A stretch of DNA of 64,000 nucleotides from Aggregatibacter aphrophilus ATCC 33389 (GTDB lineage Bacteria > Pseudomonadota > Gammaproteobacteria > Enterobacterales > Pasteurellaceae), in assembly GCF_900636915.1 (NCBI RefSeq), contig NZ_LR134327.1, forward strand, positions 2,108,001 through 2,172,000, in the 5' to 3' direction. The notes under the pieces were generated by a model. It searched no databases, was not told the DNA's origin, and was given only the letters and a program-made list of their open reading frames with translations. Of this stretch, positions 53,299 through 63,324 are shown piece after piece. The position numbers were made by a program, and so were the translations under genes. Each line of letters begins with the position of its first letter. Position 1 is the stretch's first letter.

Positions 53299-54579
53299 TT
53301 ATTTAGTTAAGTATGGTGACCAAGCTGGAAATTTCACTTGTCCATCATTTCCAGGTAAACGTGCTTTAAAGCGTCCGTCAGCGGATACTAATTGTAGCAC
53401 CTTTCCTAAGCCCTGGGTAGAACTATAAATAATCATAATACCATTCGGTGAAATACTCGGGCTTTCGTCTAAGAAAGTTGAGCTTAGCACTTCAGCGCTG
53501 CCGGATGCCAAGTCTTTTTTCACGATGTTATTACTTCCATCGATCATTACTAAGGTACTACCATCTGAGCTGATTTGACCACTGCCGCGTCCACCGACTA
53601 AAGACGCACCGCCACCGGATGCACTCATACGATAAACTTGCGGAGAGCCGCCTCTATCGGATGTGAACACGATTGATTGACCGTCAGGCGACCAAGATGG
53701 TTCAGTATTATTGCCGGCACCACTGGTTAACTGAGAAACCTGTCCACTACCCAAATTTATTACATAAATATTCAATACACCGTCTTTTGAAGAGGCAAAT
53801 GCCAATCTCGAACCATCCGGAGAAAATGCCGGCGCACCATTATGGCCAGGGAATGAAGCAACAACTTTACGAGCCATAGACCCAAGATCTTGTAAAATAA
53901 TTTGTGCTTTTTTGTTTTCAAAAGAAACATAAGCTAATTTTTTACCATCTGGAGACCATGCTGGAGACATAAACGGTTGAGAGCTTCTATTTACAATAAA
54001 TTGGTTGAAACCATCATAATCGGATACGCGGACTTCATAAGGTTGAGAACCACCATTTTTTTGCACAACATATGCAATACGGGTTCTAAATGCTCCTTTA
54101 ATACCAGTTAACTTTTCAAACGACTCATCACTTACAGTGTGGGCACCATAACGAAGCCATTTTGGGGTTACAGTATATTGATTCTGAGAAAGAATTGAAC
54201 CAGCACTTCCCATAGTATCAACCAACTGATATGCGATATCAAAACCACCATTTGATGGCGTTACCTGTCCTACAATAACAGCTTCAATACCTTGTGCTGA
54301 CCAAACTTCAGGATTCACTTCCGCAGCTGAAGTCGGTTGTTGAGGCATTTTGCTAACTTGCATCGGATTGAATTTTCCACTATTACGCAAATCATCGGAA
54401 ATAATCTTTGCAATATCTGCCGGTGCGCTTCCTGGGCCATTCCACTTAAATGGGACTACTGCGATTGGACGGGCAGAATCCATCACCTCATCAATCACAA
54501 TACGAACCTCCGCTCGGGAAACTGAAGTTAACCCAAATAGCATAATAAATAAGCTAAAAATTCGAATAACTACTTTCAT
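53299..54579 (-). CDS. tolB: Tol-Pal system protein TolB
   Basis: Periplasmic protein of 426 residues linking TolA to Pal. A signal peptide ([23 protein letters not shown]) precedes the TolA-binding segment [21 protein letters not shown] and a D2 domain. The C-terminal six-bladed beta-propeller carries repeated blades such as [31 protein letters not shown] and [19 protein letters not shown]. It lies between tolA and pal. Confidence 0.97.
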   Translation of the reverse strand: MKVVIRIFSLFIMLFGLTSVSRAEVRIVIDEVMDSARPIAVVPFKWNGPGSAPADIAKIISDDLRNSGKFNPMQVSKMPQQPTSAAEVNPEVWSAQGIEAVIVGQVTPSNGGFDIAYQLVDTMGSAGSILSQNQYTVTPKWLRYGAHTVSDESFEKLTGIKGAFRTRIAYVVQKNGGSQPYEVRVSDYDGFNQFIVNRSSQPFMSPAWSPDGKKLAYVSFENKKAQIILQDLGSMARKVVASFPGHNGAPAFSPDGSRLAFASSKDGVLNIYVINLGSGQVSQLTSGAGNNTEPSWSPDGQSIVFTSDRGGSPQVYRMSASGGGASLVGGRGSGQISSDGSTLVMIDGSNNIVKKDLASGSAEVLSSTFLDESPSISPNGIMIIYSSTQGLGKVLQLVSADGRFKARLPGNDGQVKFPAWSPYLTK

Positions 54580-54614
54580 TTGTTCTCCTATTGTTTAAAA
54601 AATACGATAAAAAA

Positions 54615-55865
54615 CTACCGCACTTTTCTTGGGTCAAAACCTAAAGTAAAACTTTTAAACATTTCATATTCTTCCGGTGTTGGTGCTCTGCGCATTTTCT
54701 TTGTTTGCTCAATTGCATTCAATGCAGCGGCACATAAATCATTTGGGCCGGATTTTTTCGCATAAGACAAAATGGTCCCGTCGCTAGCAAGTTCCATTCT
54801 AATATCGCAAACTTTACCGATGAAACGAGTGTCTCCTCGGAAATACGGTTTGACAGAAGAATAAATCACGCCGGCATAAGCCGAGCCTGTTTTACCACCA
54901 TCCCCCGCACCCATGGAAGCTCCGTAGCCTTGACTTCCTGTTTTATTAGCATTTCCACCTTGTGTTGCACTACCGCCACCGACATCGCCACCATTAAAGA
55001 AATCATCCAATGCATTTTGATCTGCTTTACGTTGAGCATCAGCTTTAGCCTTCGCGTCTGCCTCCGCTTTGGCTTTCGCGTCAGCTTTCGCCTTCGCATC
55101 CGCTTTTGCTTTCGCATCAGCCTTAGCTTTCGCTTCTGCATCCGCTTTTGCTTTAGCCTCTGCATCAGCTTTGGCCTTCGCATCCGCTTTTGCTTTTGCA
55201 TCGGCTTCTGCTTTCGCTTTGGCGTCAGCCTCTGCTTTTGCCTTGGCCTCCGCATCAGCTTTTGCCTTAGCTTCTTGTTTTGCTTTCTCAATGGCCGCAG
55301 CTTTCGCTTTGGCTTCTTCTTCCGCCTGTTTAGCTGCTGCAGCCAAACGTTTTGCTTCAGCTTCTGCTTTTAATTTAGCAGCCTCAGCAGCTTGTTTAGC
55401 CTTGGCTTCCTCTGCCTGTTTTTGTTTCTCGAGAGCTTCTAAGCGAGCTTTTTCTTCCTGTTGTTTTTTCTGTTCAGCTAACAGTTTTTGTTTTTCCTGT
55501 TCTTTCTGTTGCTCTAATTCTTTTTGTCGAGCAATTTCTTCTTGGCGCTGTTTCTCTTTTAGAGCTTCTTGTTGTTTTTGTTCTTCCTGCTTTTGTTCTT
55601 CCCGTTTTTTATCTTCCAACGCTTGTTTTTTCTGCTTTTCGGCTTGACCTTTTTTCTGCTGTTGAATTCGGCCCCATTCTTGCGCTGCTGAACCGGTATC
55701 AACCATTACCGCACCAATCACTTCGCCGTCATCACCTTCACCGCCTCCCATAATATCAATATTATGATAGAGCGAACTCAAGATTAATAACCCAAACAAA
55801 GCCACGTGCATTATGATCGAAATCACAACTGCATTAGCATCACCTTTTTGTCGCTTATTCTGCAC
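54615..55865 (-). CDS. tolA: Cell envelope integrity protein TolA
   Basis: Energy-transducing protein of 416 residues. One N-terminal membrane helix (VVISIIMHVALFGLLILSSLY) contacts TolQR. A long charged helical arm follows (about 60-290); its second half is built from AKADAEAKAKA-type repeats coded by near-identical DNA. A glycine-rich hinge leads to the C-terminal domain (GVIYSSVKPYFRGDTRFIGKVCDIRMELASDGT) that binds TolB and outer-membrane partners. The repeat region explains long meaningless open frames on the other strand and could vary in length between strains. Confidence 0.96.
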   Translation of the reverse strand: MQNKRQKGDANAVVISIIMHVALFGLLILSSLYHNIDIMGGGEGDDGEVIGAVMVDTGSAAQEWGRIQQQKKGQAEKQKKQALEDKKREEQKQEEQKQQEALKEKQRQEEIARQKELEQQKEQEKQKLLAEQKKQQEEKARLEALEKQKQAEEAKAKQAAEAAKLKAEAEAKRLAAAAKQAEEEAKAKAAAIEKAKQEAKAKADAEAKAKAEADAKAKAEADAKAKADAKAKADAEAKAKADAEAKAKADAKAKADAKAKADAKAKAEADAKAKADAQRKADQNALDDFFNGGDVGGGSATQGGNANKTGSQGYGASMGAGDGGKTGSAYAGVIYSSVKPYFRGDTRFIGKVCDIRMELASDGTILSYAKKSGPNDLCAAALNAIEQTKKMRRAPTPEEYEMFKSFTLGFDPRKVR

Positions 55866-55883
55866 AATGGTTACCTATTTTCA

Positions 55884-56306
55884 TTAAATTGGATTCGTCA
55901 TTAATCCAACTGACTTAATTCCGGCGAGATGAAGTAAATTAAGTGCTTTAATTACTTCTTCATAAGGTACTTCTTTGGCACCGCCAACTAAGAACATTGT
56001 ATTGTTATCTTTATCAAACTCTTGTTTTGATAATTGGGTAACCATATCTTCAGTTAAATTTTCCGTACGATTTCCACCAATTGAAATGGCATATTGACCA
56101 ACACCCGACACTTCTAAAATAACCGGTGTTTTGTCTTCGGTAGAAATGTTTTGACTTTGCACTGCATCAGGCAGTTCAACTTCTACACTTTGACTGATAA
56201 TAGGCGCAGTAGCCATAAAAATTAAAACCAATACCAAAAGCACATCCAAAAATGGAACAATATTGATTTCAGATTTCATATCACGACGCTGGCGACGATA
56301 AGACAT
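55884..56306 (-). CDS. tolR: Tol-Pal system protein TolR
   Basis: ExbD/TolR-type inner-membrane protein of 140 residues. It has one helix near the N terminus containing the proton-conducting aspartate (EINIVPFLDVLLVLVLIFMATAPII) and a periplasmic domain that contacts peptidoglycan. ATG 56306 is chosen because AAGG precedes it by five bases; a GTG at 56312 would leave almost no ribosome-binding spacing. An uptake-signal hairpin lies between it and tolQ. Confidence 0.95.
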   Translation of the reverse strand: MSYRRQRRDMKSEINIVPFLDVLLVLVLIFMATAPIISQSVEVELPDAVQSQNISTEDKTPVILEVSGVGQYAISIGGNRTENLTEDMVTQLSKQEFDKDNNTMFLVGGAKEVPYEEVIKALNLLHLAGIKSVGLMTNPI

Positions 56307-56388
56307 ATCCACCTTCTAAATTTATAAAACTTCTAAAATACTATTCGTTGATTGGCAACACCAATCTTTAAATCTACTAGATTTTGTG

Positions 56389-56414
56389 ACCGCACTTTTT
56401 ACATAAAGTGCGGT
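56389..56414. repeat. Inverted uptake-signal pair between tolQ and tolR
   Basis: ACCGCACTTT at 56389-56398 pairs with AAAGTGCGGT at 56405-56414. The order is opposite to the terminator-type pairs elsewhere, and it sits inside an operon, so it may reduce but not end transcription. A second small hairpin, ATTGG-CAACA-CCAAT, lies at 56351-56365. Confidence 0.7.
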
Positions 56415-56429
56415 TAATAAATTTGGCGT

Positions 56430-57119
56430 TTAGTTATGATGATTTTTACCGAATACTTGACGATGCAAGATGGTCGTAAATTCATCAATAAAATTACCGT
56501 AATTTTGTTCAAGTTTATTCACCCGTAAACTTAAACGGTTATAAGCCATTACAGCAGGAATCGCTGCGAACAAACCAATTGCGGTTGCAATCAACGCTTC
56601 GGCGATACCCGGTGCCACCATTTGTAATGTTGCTTGTTTCGCGCCACTTAACGACATAAATGCATGCATGATCCCCCATACGGTGCCGAATAAGCCAATA
56701 TAAGGACTAATGGAAGCCACGGTCGCCAAGAACGGAACACGGGTTTCAATATCTTCAATTTCACGGTTCATGGAAAGATTCATCGCACGGGTGCTACCTT
56801 TAATAATCGCTTCCGGCGCATCAGGATTGGCTTGTTTCAAACGGGAAAATTCTTTGAAACCGACATAGAAAATCTGTTCACTACCGCTTAAACCATCGCG
56901 GCGGTTAGATAAGCCTTCGTACAATTTATTTAAATCCTCACCGGACCAAAAGCGATCTTCAAACGCCATTGATTCTTTTAATGCTTTAGTCAACACACGG
57001 CTACGTTGGATAATGATTGCCCAAGATGTGATTGAAAAAATAATTAAAATTAAAATCACCAATTGAACAACGATACTGGCTTTTAGAAACAAATCTAAAA
57101 AGTTTAATTCTGCAGTCAT
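56430..57119 (-). CDS. tolQ: Tol-Pal system protein TolQ
   Basis: MotA/ExbB-type channel protein of 229 residues with three membrane helices. The N terminus [43 protein letters not shown] matches E. coli TolQ. The conserved helix 2-3 region [25 protein letters not shown] and [23 protein letters not shown] follow. The start at 57119 follows GGAG; an ATG at 57137 is less likely. With TolR it forms the proton-driven motor for TolA. Confidence 0.96.
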   Translation of the reverse strand: MTAELNFLDLFLKASIVVQLVILILIIFSITSWAIIIQRSRVLTKALKESMAFEDRFWSGEDLNKLYEGLSNRRDGLSGSEQIFYVGFKEFSRLKQANPDAPEAIIKGSTRAMNLSMNREIEDIETRVPFLATVASISPYIGLFGTVWGIMHAFMSLSGAKQATLQMVAPGIAEALIATAIGLFAAIPAVMAYNRLSLRVNKLEQNYGNFIDEFTTILHRQVFGKNHHN

Positions 57120-57148
57120 TACATACTCCGAAAACAACTTATTTATAG

Positions 57149-57553
57149 TTAACTGACAAGGGTTGTCTTGATTACCTTTGGAATTGCAACAGGTTTCATT
57201 TTTCCAAGATCAACATAGGCTACCTTCACGGTAGCCTGACATAACGTTAATTCATCCCGATTAATTGTTTGGGAGAAAATAATCGAGGCACCTTTTATTT
57301 CCGTAACAATGGTTTCAATATGTAATAAATCATCCAATTTGGCCGGAATGCGGTAATCAATATGCATAGATTTCACCACAAAAGCCCCTTTTTCTTCCTT
57401 TAACAATTCCTGTTGGGAAAAATTAAATGTTCTTAAATATTCCGTTCTAGCACGCTCTAAAAAATGCAAATAGCGTGCGTGGTAAACTACTCCGCCCGCA
57501 TCCGTATCTTCATAATAAACACGGGCAGAATAATGAAAAACATGCTGTTCCAA
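57149..57553 (-). CDS. ybgC: Acyl-CoA thioesterase YbgC
   Basis: Hot-dog fold thioesterase of the tol-pal cluster, about 134 residues. The active-site motif [29 protein letters not shown] carries the catalytic aspartate, and KMKPVAIPK is near the C terminus. A TTG at 57553, preceded by AAGGAAG, gives the family length. The frame could be extended to another TTG at 57628, but the extra residues (LRRSKIANFLYSK) do not resemble the family. The rare start may lower expression. Confidence 0.88.
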   Translation of the reverse strand: MEQHVFHYSARVYYEDTDAGGVVYHARYLHFLERARTEYLRTFNFSQQELLKEEKGAFVVKSMHIDYRIPAKLDDLLHIETIVTEIKGASIIFSQTINRDELTLCQATVKVAYVDLGKMKPVAIPKVIKTTLVS

Positions 57554-57669
57554 ATTAACTTCCTTACCTTCTGGGAATTTAGAATACAGGAAGTTGGCTA
57601 TTTTAGAGCGCCTCAAAATGATTAGCAAGCCTGAAATCGTGCTTATTAAGAAATATTAACCTATTGATT

Positions 57670-57957
57670 TTAAGTCAATAGGTTATTAAACAAACTAATT
57701 ATGCCAGCAACATAACCTACCCATGGCATAAAAATGGTTCGCCAAATCATAGTACGGATCTCAAAACCAATACCATGAATCCATAAGACAACAGTTCCCC
57801 AAATTAGTGCAAAAACATAATAAAATTCTACCGCTCTTAATTGGGTTGCAAACTGATTTACGTTAAAAAAGAAAAAAATTGTTAACGTTAGAGCCAAAAT
57901 AAATGAAAGGGTTCGTAACGAACCCTTATTTGTTAATTGGTATAGTGAGTTAATCAT
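57670..57957 (-). CDS. ybgE: Cyd operon protein YbgE
   Basis: Inner-membrane protein of 95 residues with about three hydrophobic helices (TLSFILALTLTIFFFF, YYVFALIWGTVVLWIHGIGF, WVGYVAGIISLF). The sequence GIGFEIRTMIWRTIFMPWVGY is typical of YbgE. It lies between cydX and ybgC as in enterobacteria. Its biochemical role is not established. Confidence 0.9.
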   Translation of the reverse strand: MINSLYQLTNKGSLRTLSFILALTLTIFFFFNVNQFATQLRAVEFYYVFALIWGTVVLWIHGIGFEIRTMIWRTIFMPWVGYVAGIISLFNNLLT

Positions 57958-57961
57958 TTAA

Positions 57962-58060
57962 CTACTCGTCAAATTTTCCTGTTTTTTCGATGCTGATAGT
58001 GACAACTACACTTAGCATAATTGCTAACAAAACACCCAATACCCAGACTACATAAAACAT
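57962..58060 (-). CDS. cydX: Cytochrome bd-I oxidase small subunit CydX
   Basis: 32-residue membrane peptide, MFYVVWVLGVLLAIMLSV then VVTISIEKTGKFDE, needed for stable cytochrome bd in E. coli. It has a single helix and the conserved tryptophan and glutamate. ATG 58060 follows GGAGATAGT. It lies nine bases after cydB and four bases before ybgE. Confidence 0.92.
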   Translation of the reverse strand: MFYVVWVLGVLLAIMLSVVVTISIEKTGKFDE

Positions 58061-58069
58061 ACTATCTCC

Positions 58070-59206
58070 TTAATATAATGAGTTTTTGTTTTCTTCGATG
58101 AAGCTACTATCAATTCGACCAAACATTTTATAGTAAGCCCAAATTGTGTAAGAAAGCAAAATCACTACAAAGAATAATGCTAAGAAGAACATCAAGGTTA
58201 AGGTTAATTTACTTGATGTAGCGTCCCACATTAACAAACTCATTCCCGGATTGGAAATTGAAGGCAAGACAAATGGGAACATTGCAATAGTTGCCGTTAA
58301 AATAACACCTGCCATAGTTAATGCAGAGAACAAGAAGGCAAAACCACAACGATTCGCTTTAGAAAAGACAATATTAAGTAAAGCACTGCCTACTGCTAAC
58401 ACAGGGAATAACCATAAAATTGGCATTTCTTTATAATTGTTAAACCATGCGCCGGCTTGCACAGCCACTTCTTTACCAATTGGGTTAGATGGGGCGTTAT
58501 GATCAATAACACTGGTCACTACAAAACCATCTTTGAAAAATAGCCACACACCGGCAAAAACAAACATGATTAATGTCGCAAATGCTCCTACTTGAGAAAT
58601 CGTACGCGCACGTTCACGTAACTCCGCTGTAGTCTTCATTTGTAACCAGTTAGCACCATGCGTTGTTAACATAGTAAAGCTGATAACACCACAAAGTAAG
58701 GCAAACGGATTTAATAATTCAAAGAATGTACCGGTATATTGCGGTTGCTGTAACTCATTAAACTCAAACGGAACACCTTGCAACAAATTACCAAATGCCA
58801 CACCGAAAACTAAGGACGGTACAAACCCACCGATAAATAACCCAAAATCCCAAGCTTTACGCCAAGTTGGGCTATCAATTTTAGCGCGATATTCAAACCC
58901 CACCGGGCGGAAGAATAATGCAGCCAAGACTAAAATCATTGCGATGAAAAAGCCGGAGAATGATGTTGCATAAACCGTCGGCCATGCAGCAAACATCGCA
59001 CCGCCAGCAGTAAGCAACCAAACCTGGTTACCATCCCAATGTGGAGCGATAGTATTGATCATAATGCGTTTTTCCACTTCTTTTTTACCAGTAAATGGTA
59101 ATAAGTTTAAAACACCCATATCAAAACCATCGGTAACGACAAATCCAATAAGCAATACGCAAACTAGGATCCACCATACAAAACGTAGAAATTCATAATC
59201 AAACAT
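58070..59206 (-). CDS. cydB: Cytochrome bd oxidase subunit II CydB
   Basis: Membrane subunit of the quinol oxidase, 378 residues with about nine helices. The N terminus MFDYEFLRFVWWILVCVLLIGFVVTDGFDMGV is diagnostic, and HWDGNQVWLLTAGGAMFAAWP follows. With CydA it reduces oxygen to water at low oxygen tension. Confidence 0.97.
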   Translation of the reverse strand: MFDYEFLRFVWWILVCVLLIGFVVTDGFDMGVLNLLPFTGKKEVEKRIMINTIAPHWDGNQVWLLTAGGAMFAAWPTVYATSFSGFFIAMILVLAALFFRPVGFEYRAKIDSPTWRKAWDFGLFIGGFVPSLVFGVAFGNLLQGVPFEFNELQQPQYTGTFFELLNPFALLCGVISFTMLTTHGANWLQMKTTAELRERARTISQVGAFATLIMFVFAGVWLFFKDGFVVTSVIDHNAPSNPIGKEVAVQAGAWFNNYKEMPILWLFPVLAVGSALLNIVFSKANRCGFAFLFSALTMAGVILTATIAMFPFVLPSISNPGMSLLMWDATSSKLTLTLMFFLALFFVVILLSYTIWAYYKMFGRIDSSFIEENKNSLY

Positions 59207-59220
59207 AGTTAAGCTCCTGC

Positions 59221-60786
59221 CTATTTAGAGGATTGTTCGAAATAATAACGGCCGGTTTTTAATGCACTTGGACCCAATCTTCCGTATTTAAACGTTAAGT
59301 ACATTTCTACGACGAGGAATAAGGTATATAACGCACAAATCAAACCGATAGAGAACCACAAATCGCCCGGCGCAAGCTTGGAAGCAGAAACACCTACCGG
59401 CAATACTTCATAAATCGCCCAAGGCTGACGACCATATTCCGCCAAAAACCAACCGCACTCAATACCAATCCACGGCAGTGGCAACCCCCACAATAATGCT
59501 TTTAATAATAACGGACGACTGCCTACGGTTTTACGAACATTCTGTACAAAGGCAAGCAACATTAGCAGTAAAATCGCACCACCGGTAGCCATCATCACAC
59601 GGAAAGACCAGAATGTCGGTGCTACTTTAGGAATTGTATCTGCTGCTGCCTGTTTAATTTGTTCTTCAGTAGCATCAACCACGTTATCGGTATAACGTTT
59701 TAGCAATAAGCCGAAACCTAAATCTTTTTGTACTTTATCAAATTTCGCTTTTGTTTCTTCACTTGCCTGACCGTTTGCCTTTTTCTCCGCTCTCAGTTGT
59801 TGCAATAAGGCATAGGCTTGGATACCACTACGCACACGTTCAAGATTACGTTCTTGCAAATCGATCAAACCACTGAATTGTTTGTCAAATGAACGGGTAA
59901 CAATAATCCCTGCTACATATGGAATTTGCAAGGAGAAATCATTTTTCTGCTCTGCTTGATTTGCAACAATAATCATATTCCAGGCAGCCGGAGCTGGCTG
60001 GGTATGCCATTCGCCTTCCATCGCAGCCAACTTAGTCGGCTGTGCGTAGCCGATTTCATAACCGGATTCGTCCCCCACGATTAACACAGAAACCACAGAG
60101 ATAATACCGAAAGTAGAAGCAACAGAGAAGGAACGTTTGGCAAAACCAATATCGCGACCTTTCAGTAAATAGTAGGAGCTGATTGCTAATACAAAGAATG
60201 CAGCGGAAACATAACCGGCGGATAAAGTATGTAAGAATTTACTTTGCGCAATCGGATTTAACCACAAATCCATGAAACTGGTCATTTCCATCCGCATGGT
60301 TTCAAAGTTAAATTCGGAACCGACCGGAGACTGCATCCAGCCGTTTGCCACTAGAATCCACATGGCGGAAAGATTTGAACCGAATGCAACACAGTAAGTT
60401 GCCAAAAGGTGTTTACCTTTACTTAAACGATCCCATCCAAAAAAGAAAAGACCGACAAAAGTAGATTCCAAAAAAAAGGCTAACAACGCTTCAATGGCAA
60501 GAGGTGCGCCGAAAATATCTCCCACATAATGAGAATAATATGACCAGTTAGTGCCGAATTCAAATTCCATTGTAACGCCGGTGGTTACGCCCAGCGCAAA
60601 GTTAATACCAAATAACTTACCCCAGAATTTGGTCATATCTTTATAAACTTCTTTATTTGTGACGACATAAAGTGTTTCCATGATAACCAACAGAAAAGTC
60701 ATCCCTAACGTTAATGGCACAAATATGAAGTGATATAATGCAGTTAAAGCAAACTGCAGTCTTGAGAGTTCAACAACGTCTAACAT
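59221..60786 (-). CDS. cydA: Cytochrome bd oxidase subunit I CydA
   Basis: Haem-bearing subunit of cytochrome bd oxidase, 521 residues. The N terminus [28 protein letters not shown] carries a haem-ligand histidine. Other landmarks are [34 protein letters not shown], the quinol-binding Q-loop region, and [21 protein letters not shown] 60786 follows AAGGAGTCG and matches the E. coli length; a start at 60855 adds 23 unlikely residues. First gene of the cyd operon. Confidence 0.97.
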   Translation of the reverse strand: MLDVVELSRLQFALTALYHFIFVPLTLGMTFLLVIMETLYVVTNKEVYKDMTKFWGKLFGINFALGVTTGVTMEFEFGTNWSYYSHYVGDIFGAPLAIEALLAFFLESTFVGLFFFGWDRLSKGKHLLATYCVAFGSNLSAMWILVANGWMQSPVGSEFNFETMRMEMTSFMDLWLNPIAQSKFLHTLSAGYVSAAFFVLAISSYYLLKGRDIGFAKRSFSVASTFGIISVVSVLIVGDESGYEIGYAQPTKLAAMEGEWHTQPAPAAWNMIIVANQAEQKNDFSLQIPYVAGIIVTRSFDKQFSGLIDLQERNLERVRSGIQAYALLQQLRAEKKANGQASEETKAKFDKVQKDLGFGLLLKRYTDNVVDATEEQIKQAAADTIPKVAPTFWSFRVMMATGGAILLLMLLAFVQNVRKTVGSRPLLLKALLWGLPLPWIGIECGWFLAEYGRQPWAIYEVLPVGVSASKLAPGDLWFSIGLICALYTLFLVVEMYLTFKYGRLGPSALKTGRYYFEQSSK

Positions 60787-61011
60787 CTCGACTCCTTGTA
60801 AAGGATACAAGTCCTTAAATTTTATGATTACTGAGTAACCACCCCATAAACTCAAAAATGTTTTGAATTTGCATATAGAATTATCTTTATAATGACCACT
60901 TCTTGCAGTTGTTTGAGTCGATTATTACATAGATAACCCAAGTAACTTGTGTATTCTACTACTAAATATAGGGATAAAGAATAGTAAAATTGTTATACAA
61001 GTCACATTTTT

Positions 61012-61025
61012 GTGAACTAAATCAA
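61012..61025. promoter_or_regulatory. Weak FNR-like site upstream of cydA
   Basis: GTGAA-CTAA-ATCAA matches 8 of 10 consensus positions, with one perfect half-site. It is plausible because FNR controls cyd genes in E. coli. Confidence 0.35.
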
Positions 61026-61084
61026 AAATAACCCCAAATAAGTAATTTTAGTTAAATTGATAGATGTCAAATTGCATTTCTAAT

Positions 61085-61100
61085 TAACAAACTCATAACA
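61085..61100 (-). promoter_or_regulatory. ArcA-like direct repeat upstream of cydA
   Basis: On the minus strand, TGTTA-N6-TGTTA with 11-bp spacing, the core of an ArcA box. It lies about 300 bp ahead of cydA, so the promoter would have to be distal. Confidence 0.5.
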
Positions 61101-61222
61101 TTTATTCCACTTTTATCATACAAAAATCAAAAAATATAAAAAACTCTAGACATCAATAAGAGATTCTGATAGCTTCATGCGAGATTTATGGACTATAACT
61201 TGAACAATTGAAAGGCTTTCAA

Positions 61223-61567
61223 ATGACAAAAAAAATAACTCAAATTCTGACCGCACTTTTTTCAATAATGGCGGTTATGAGTTTTTCTAATATGGTCGGC
61301 GCCACAGAAACCGTCAAAGAAAAAAACATAAAAACAGCGGTTGAAATGCCAAAGCAATGTAAAGATTTATTTAGCGAAACTGAAAATTTGATTGCCGAAG
61401 CAGAAAAACAGCCTGGCACACATCCCCAAGTTAATAAAATCAGAAGCAAGCTTAACCAAAGCAAAAAGCAAATCCTAGAAATGGAATTAGCAACACAGAT
61501 TAAAAGCTGTGATGTTGCGTTAGCTAAATTGAATAGTATGAAACAACAGCAACAACAAACGCAATAA
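61223..61567 (+). CDS. Small exported protein, function unknown
   Basis: 114-residue protein with a signal peptide (MTKKITQILTALFSIMAVMSFSNMVGA) whose DNA includes an uptake signal. The mature part is a short helical domain with two cysteines (PKQCKDLFSETENLIAEAEKQPG and TQIKSCDVALAKLNSMK), likely forming one disulfide. It ends in a glutamine run. It resembles the small periplasmic DUF5339-type proteins of Pasteurellaceae, though I cannot confirm this. ATG 61223 follows AAAGG; an in-frame start at 61208 adds five residues before it. Confidence 0.75.
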   Translation: MTKKITQILTALFSIMAVMSFSNMVGATETVKEKNIKTAVEMPKQCKDLFSETENLIAEAEKQPGTHPQVNKIRSKLNQSKKQILEMELATQIKSCDVALAKLNSMKQQQQQTQ

Positions 61568-61576
61568 TTTCTAACA

Positions 61577-61623
61577 GAACAAATAAAAGGCTTATTGATT
61601 TTCAATAAGCCTTTTATTTGTTC
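61577..61623. terminator. Very long bidirectional terminator
   Basis: A 22-bp perfect stem (61577-61598 against 61602-61623) with a TTT loop and the core AAAAGGCTTATTGA/TCAATAAGCCTTTT. It separates the small exported-protein gene and the converging ruvB. Confidence 0.93.
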
Positions 61624-61625
61624 TA

Positions 61626-62630
61626 TCATGTAATCTTTTCAACACCAAAATGGCGATATGTTGTTAGTGTCGCAATTCGCCCTCTTGGTGTTCGTTGCAA
61701 AAAGCCTTGCTGAATTAAATAAGGCTCGAGCACATCTTCAATAGTATCTCTCTCTTCACCAATCGCTGCAGCCAAGTTATCCAACCCAACCGGCCCACCA
61801 TCAAAGCGCTCTAACACAGCCATCAATAATTTTCTATCCAAATAATCAAACCCTGCGTCATCAATATCCAACATTGCTAATGCCGCTTTGGCAATTTCTT
61901 CTGTAATCATGCCATTGTTACGTACATCAGCATAATCTCGCACGCGGCGTAGTAACCGATTAGCAATACGCGGCGTGCCACGAGAGCGGCGGGCAATTTC
62001 GTAAGCGGCGGCATCATCAATTTTAAGCTGTAAACAGACCGCACTTCTATACACAATTGAGGTTAAATCCGACACAGAATAAAACTCTAAACGCTGCACA
62101 ATACCAAAACGATCACGTAGCGGCGATGTTAAAGAACCTGCGCGGGTTGTTGCACCGATTAATGTAAAGGGCGGCAAATCTAGCTTAATCGAACGGGCAG
62201 CTGGACCTTCACCAATCATAATGTCCAATTGATAGTCTTCCATAGCTGGGTAAAGAACCTCTTCGATCGCCGGTGAAAGACGATGAATTTCATCAATAAA
62301 TAACACATCATGTGGCTCAAGATTTGTTAACATTGCTGCTAAGTCACCCGCCTTTTCCAATACTGGGCCTGAGGTTGTACGAATATTGACCCCCATTTCA
62401 TTGGCGACAATATTGGCTAATGTGGTTTTTCCGAGCCCTGGCGGCCCAAAAATTAATAAATGATCTAGAGCGTCTTGGCGTAATTTAGCCGCTTTAATAA
62501 AAATTTCCATTTGCTCACAAACTTGTGGCTGTCCCACATAATCTGCCAACAATTTTGGACGAATGGCACGATCAATGACATCTTCATCTAATTTCGCGGT
62601 GGCACTGATAATTCTATCTGCTTCAATCAT
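61626..62630 (-). CDS. ruvB: Holliday junction helicase RuvB
   Basis: AAA+ motor of branch migration, 334 residues. Walker A is [11 protein letters not shown] near 63 and Walker B FIDEIHRL near 112. The C-terminal winged helix includes RTPRGRIAT. It lies 15 bases after ruvA and is driven by the ruvC-ruvA-ruvB order. Its 3' end abuts the long terminator. Confidence 0.97.
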   Translation of the reverse strand: MIEADRIISATAKLDEDVIDRAIRPKLLADYVGQPQVCEQMEIFIKAAKLRQDALDHLLIFGPPGLGKTTLANIVANEMGVNIRTTSGPVLEKAGDLAAMLTNLEPHDVLFIDEIHRLSPAIEEVLYPAMEDYQLDIMIGEGPAARSIKLDLPPFTLIGATTRAGSLTSPLRDRFGIVQRLEFYSVSDLTSIVYRSAVCLQLKIDDAAAYEIARRSRGTPRIANRLLRRVRDYADVRNNGMITEEIAKAALAMLDIDDAGFDYLDRKLLMAVLERFDGGPVGLDNLAAAIGEERDTIEDVLEPYLIQQGFLQRTPRGRIATLTTYRHFGVEKIT

Positions 62631-62645
62631 CTTGGCTATCTCTAA

Positions 62646-63260
62646 TTACAATGCTGCTTTCAATGCTTCGCGAATTAATTGCTCACTGGAAAGCTCCGGT
62701 TTGGAGACTTTTTTCACCATCTTTTCAGCATCCAATGGTTTATAACCCAAGGCTATCAATGCAGCTACTGCTTCATTTGAAGGTTCAATTGTCGCTACGG
62801 TTTCAGCATTAACACTTGGCAAGTGGTCGCCCTGTACAAAGAAATCATGGGTTTTCACTTCTTTAAATTTACCTTTTAATTCAACCAACAAGCGTTCTGC
62901 CGTTTTCTTACCAATCCCCGGAATTTTAACTAAACGGGATAATTCCTCGCGCTCAATGGCATAGGCAAACTCATCCACTGACATCGCGGACAAAATCGCC
63001 AACGCCAGCTTCGGCCCCACGCCATTGGTTTTGATGAGTTCACGAAATAAAGTGCGGTCGGTTTTTTGCGAAAATCCAAAAAGCAAATGGGCGTCTTCTC
63101 GCACCACCAAATGCGTAAATAAACTGGTTTGCTTGCCCACCTCCGGCAAGTTGTAGAAACTGGTCATAGGCAATAAAAGTTCATACCCTACGCCTTGCAC
63201 ATCCAATAAAATTTCCGGAGGTTGTTTTTCCATTAAAATGCCGGTTAAATGGCCGATCAT
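62646..63260 (-). CDS. ruvA: Holliday junction DNA-binding protein RuvA
   Basis: Junction-specific binding subunit, 204 residues. An OB fold ([28 protein letters not shown]) precedes two helix-hairpin-helix motifs ([32 protein letters not shown]) and a C-terminal RuvB-contact domain ([23 protein letters not shown]). Confidence 0.97.
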   Translation of the reverse strand: MIGHLTGILMEKQPPEILLDVQGVGYELLLPMTSFYNLPEVGKQTSLFTHLVVREDAHLLFGFSQKTDRTLFRELIKTNGVGPKLALAILSAMSVDEFAYAIEREELSRLVKIPGIGKKTAERLLVELKGKFKEVKTHDFFVQGDHLPSVNAETVATIEPSNEAVAALIALGYKPLDAEKMVKKVSKPELSSEQLIREALKAAL

Positions 63261-63324
63261 AAGTATCCTGATGACTGAGTAAAAAATTGAGCTTAGGATA
63301 AAATAAAACTGGATAAATATCCAG

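Larger units (their letters stand above)
60787..61222. other. cydA upstream control region
   Basis: This 436-bp AT-rich gap separates divergent cydA and a small exported-protein gene. It contains the ArcA-like direct repeat and a weak FNR-like site listed separately. No gene is seen in it. Confidence 0.65.

Noticed and set aside
55069-55647. Long alanine/serine/phenylalanine-rich open frames opposite tolA
   Set aside because: They are the mirror of the repetitive tolA arm, lack a plausible start and resemble no protein.
61002-61015. TCACA-TTTT-TGTGA as a CRP site before cydA
   Set aside because: The half-sites are everted and spaced by four bases, so it is not the CRP consensus TGTGA-N6-TCACA.
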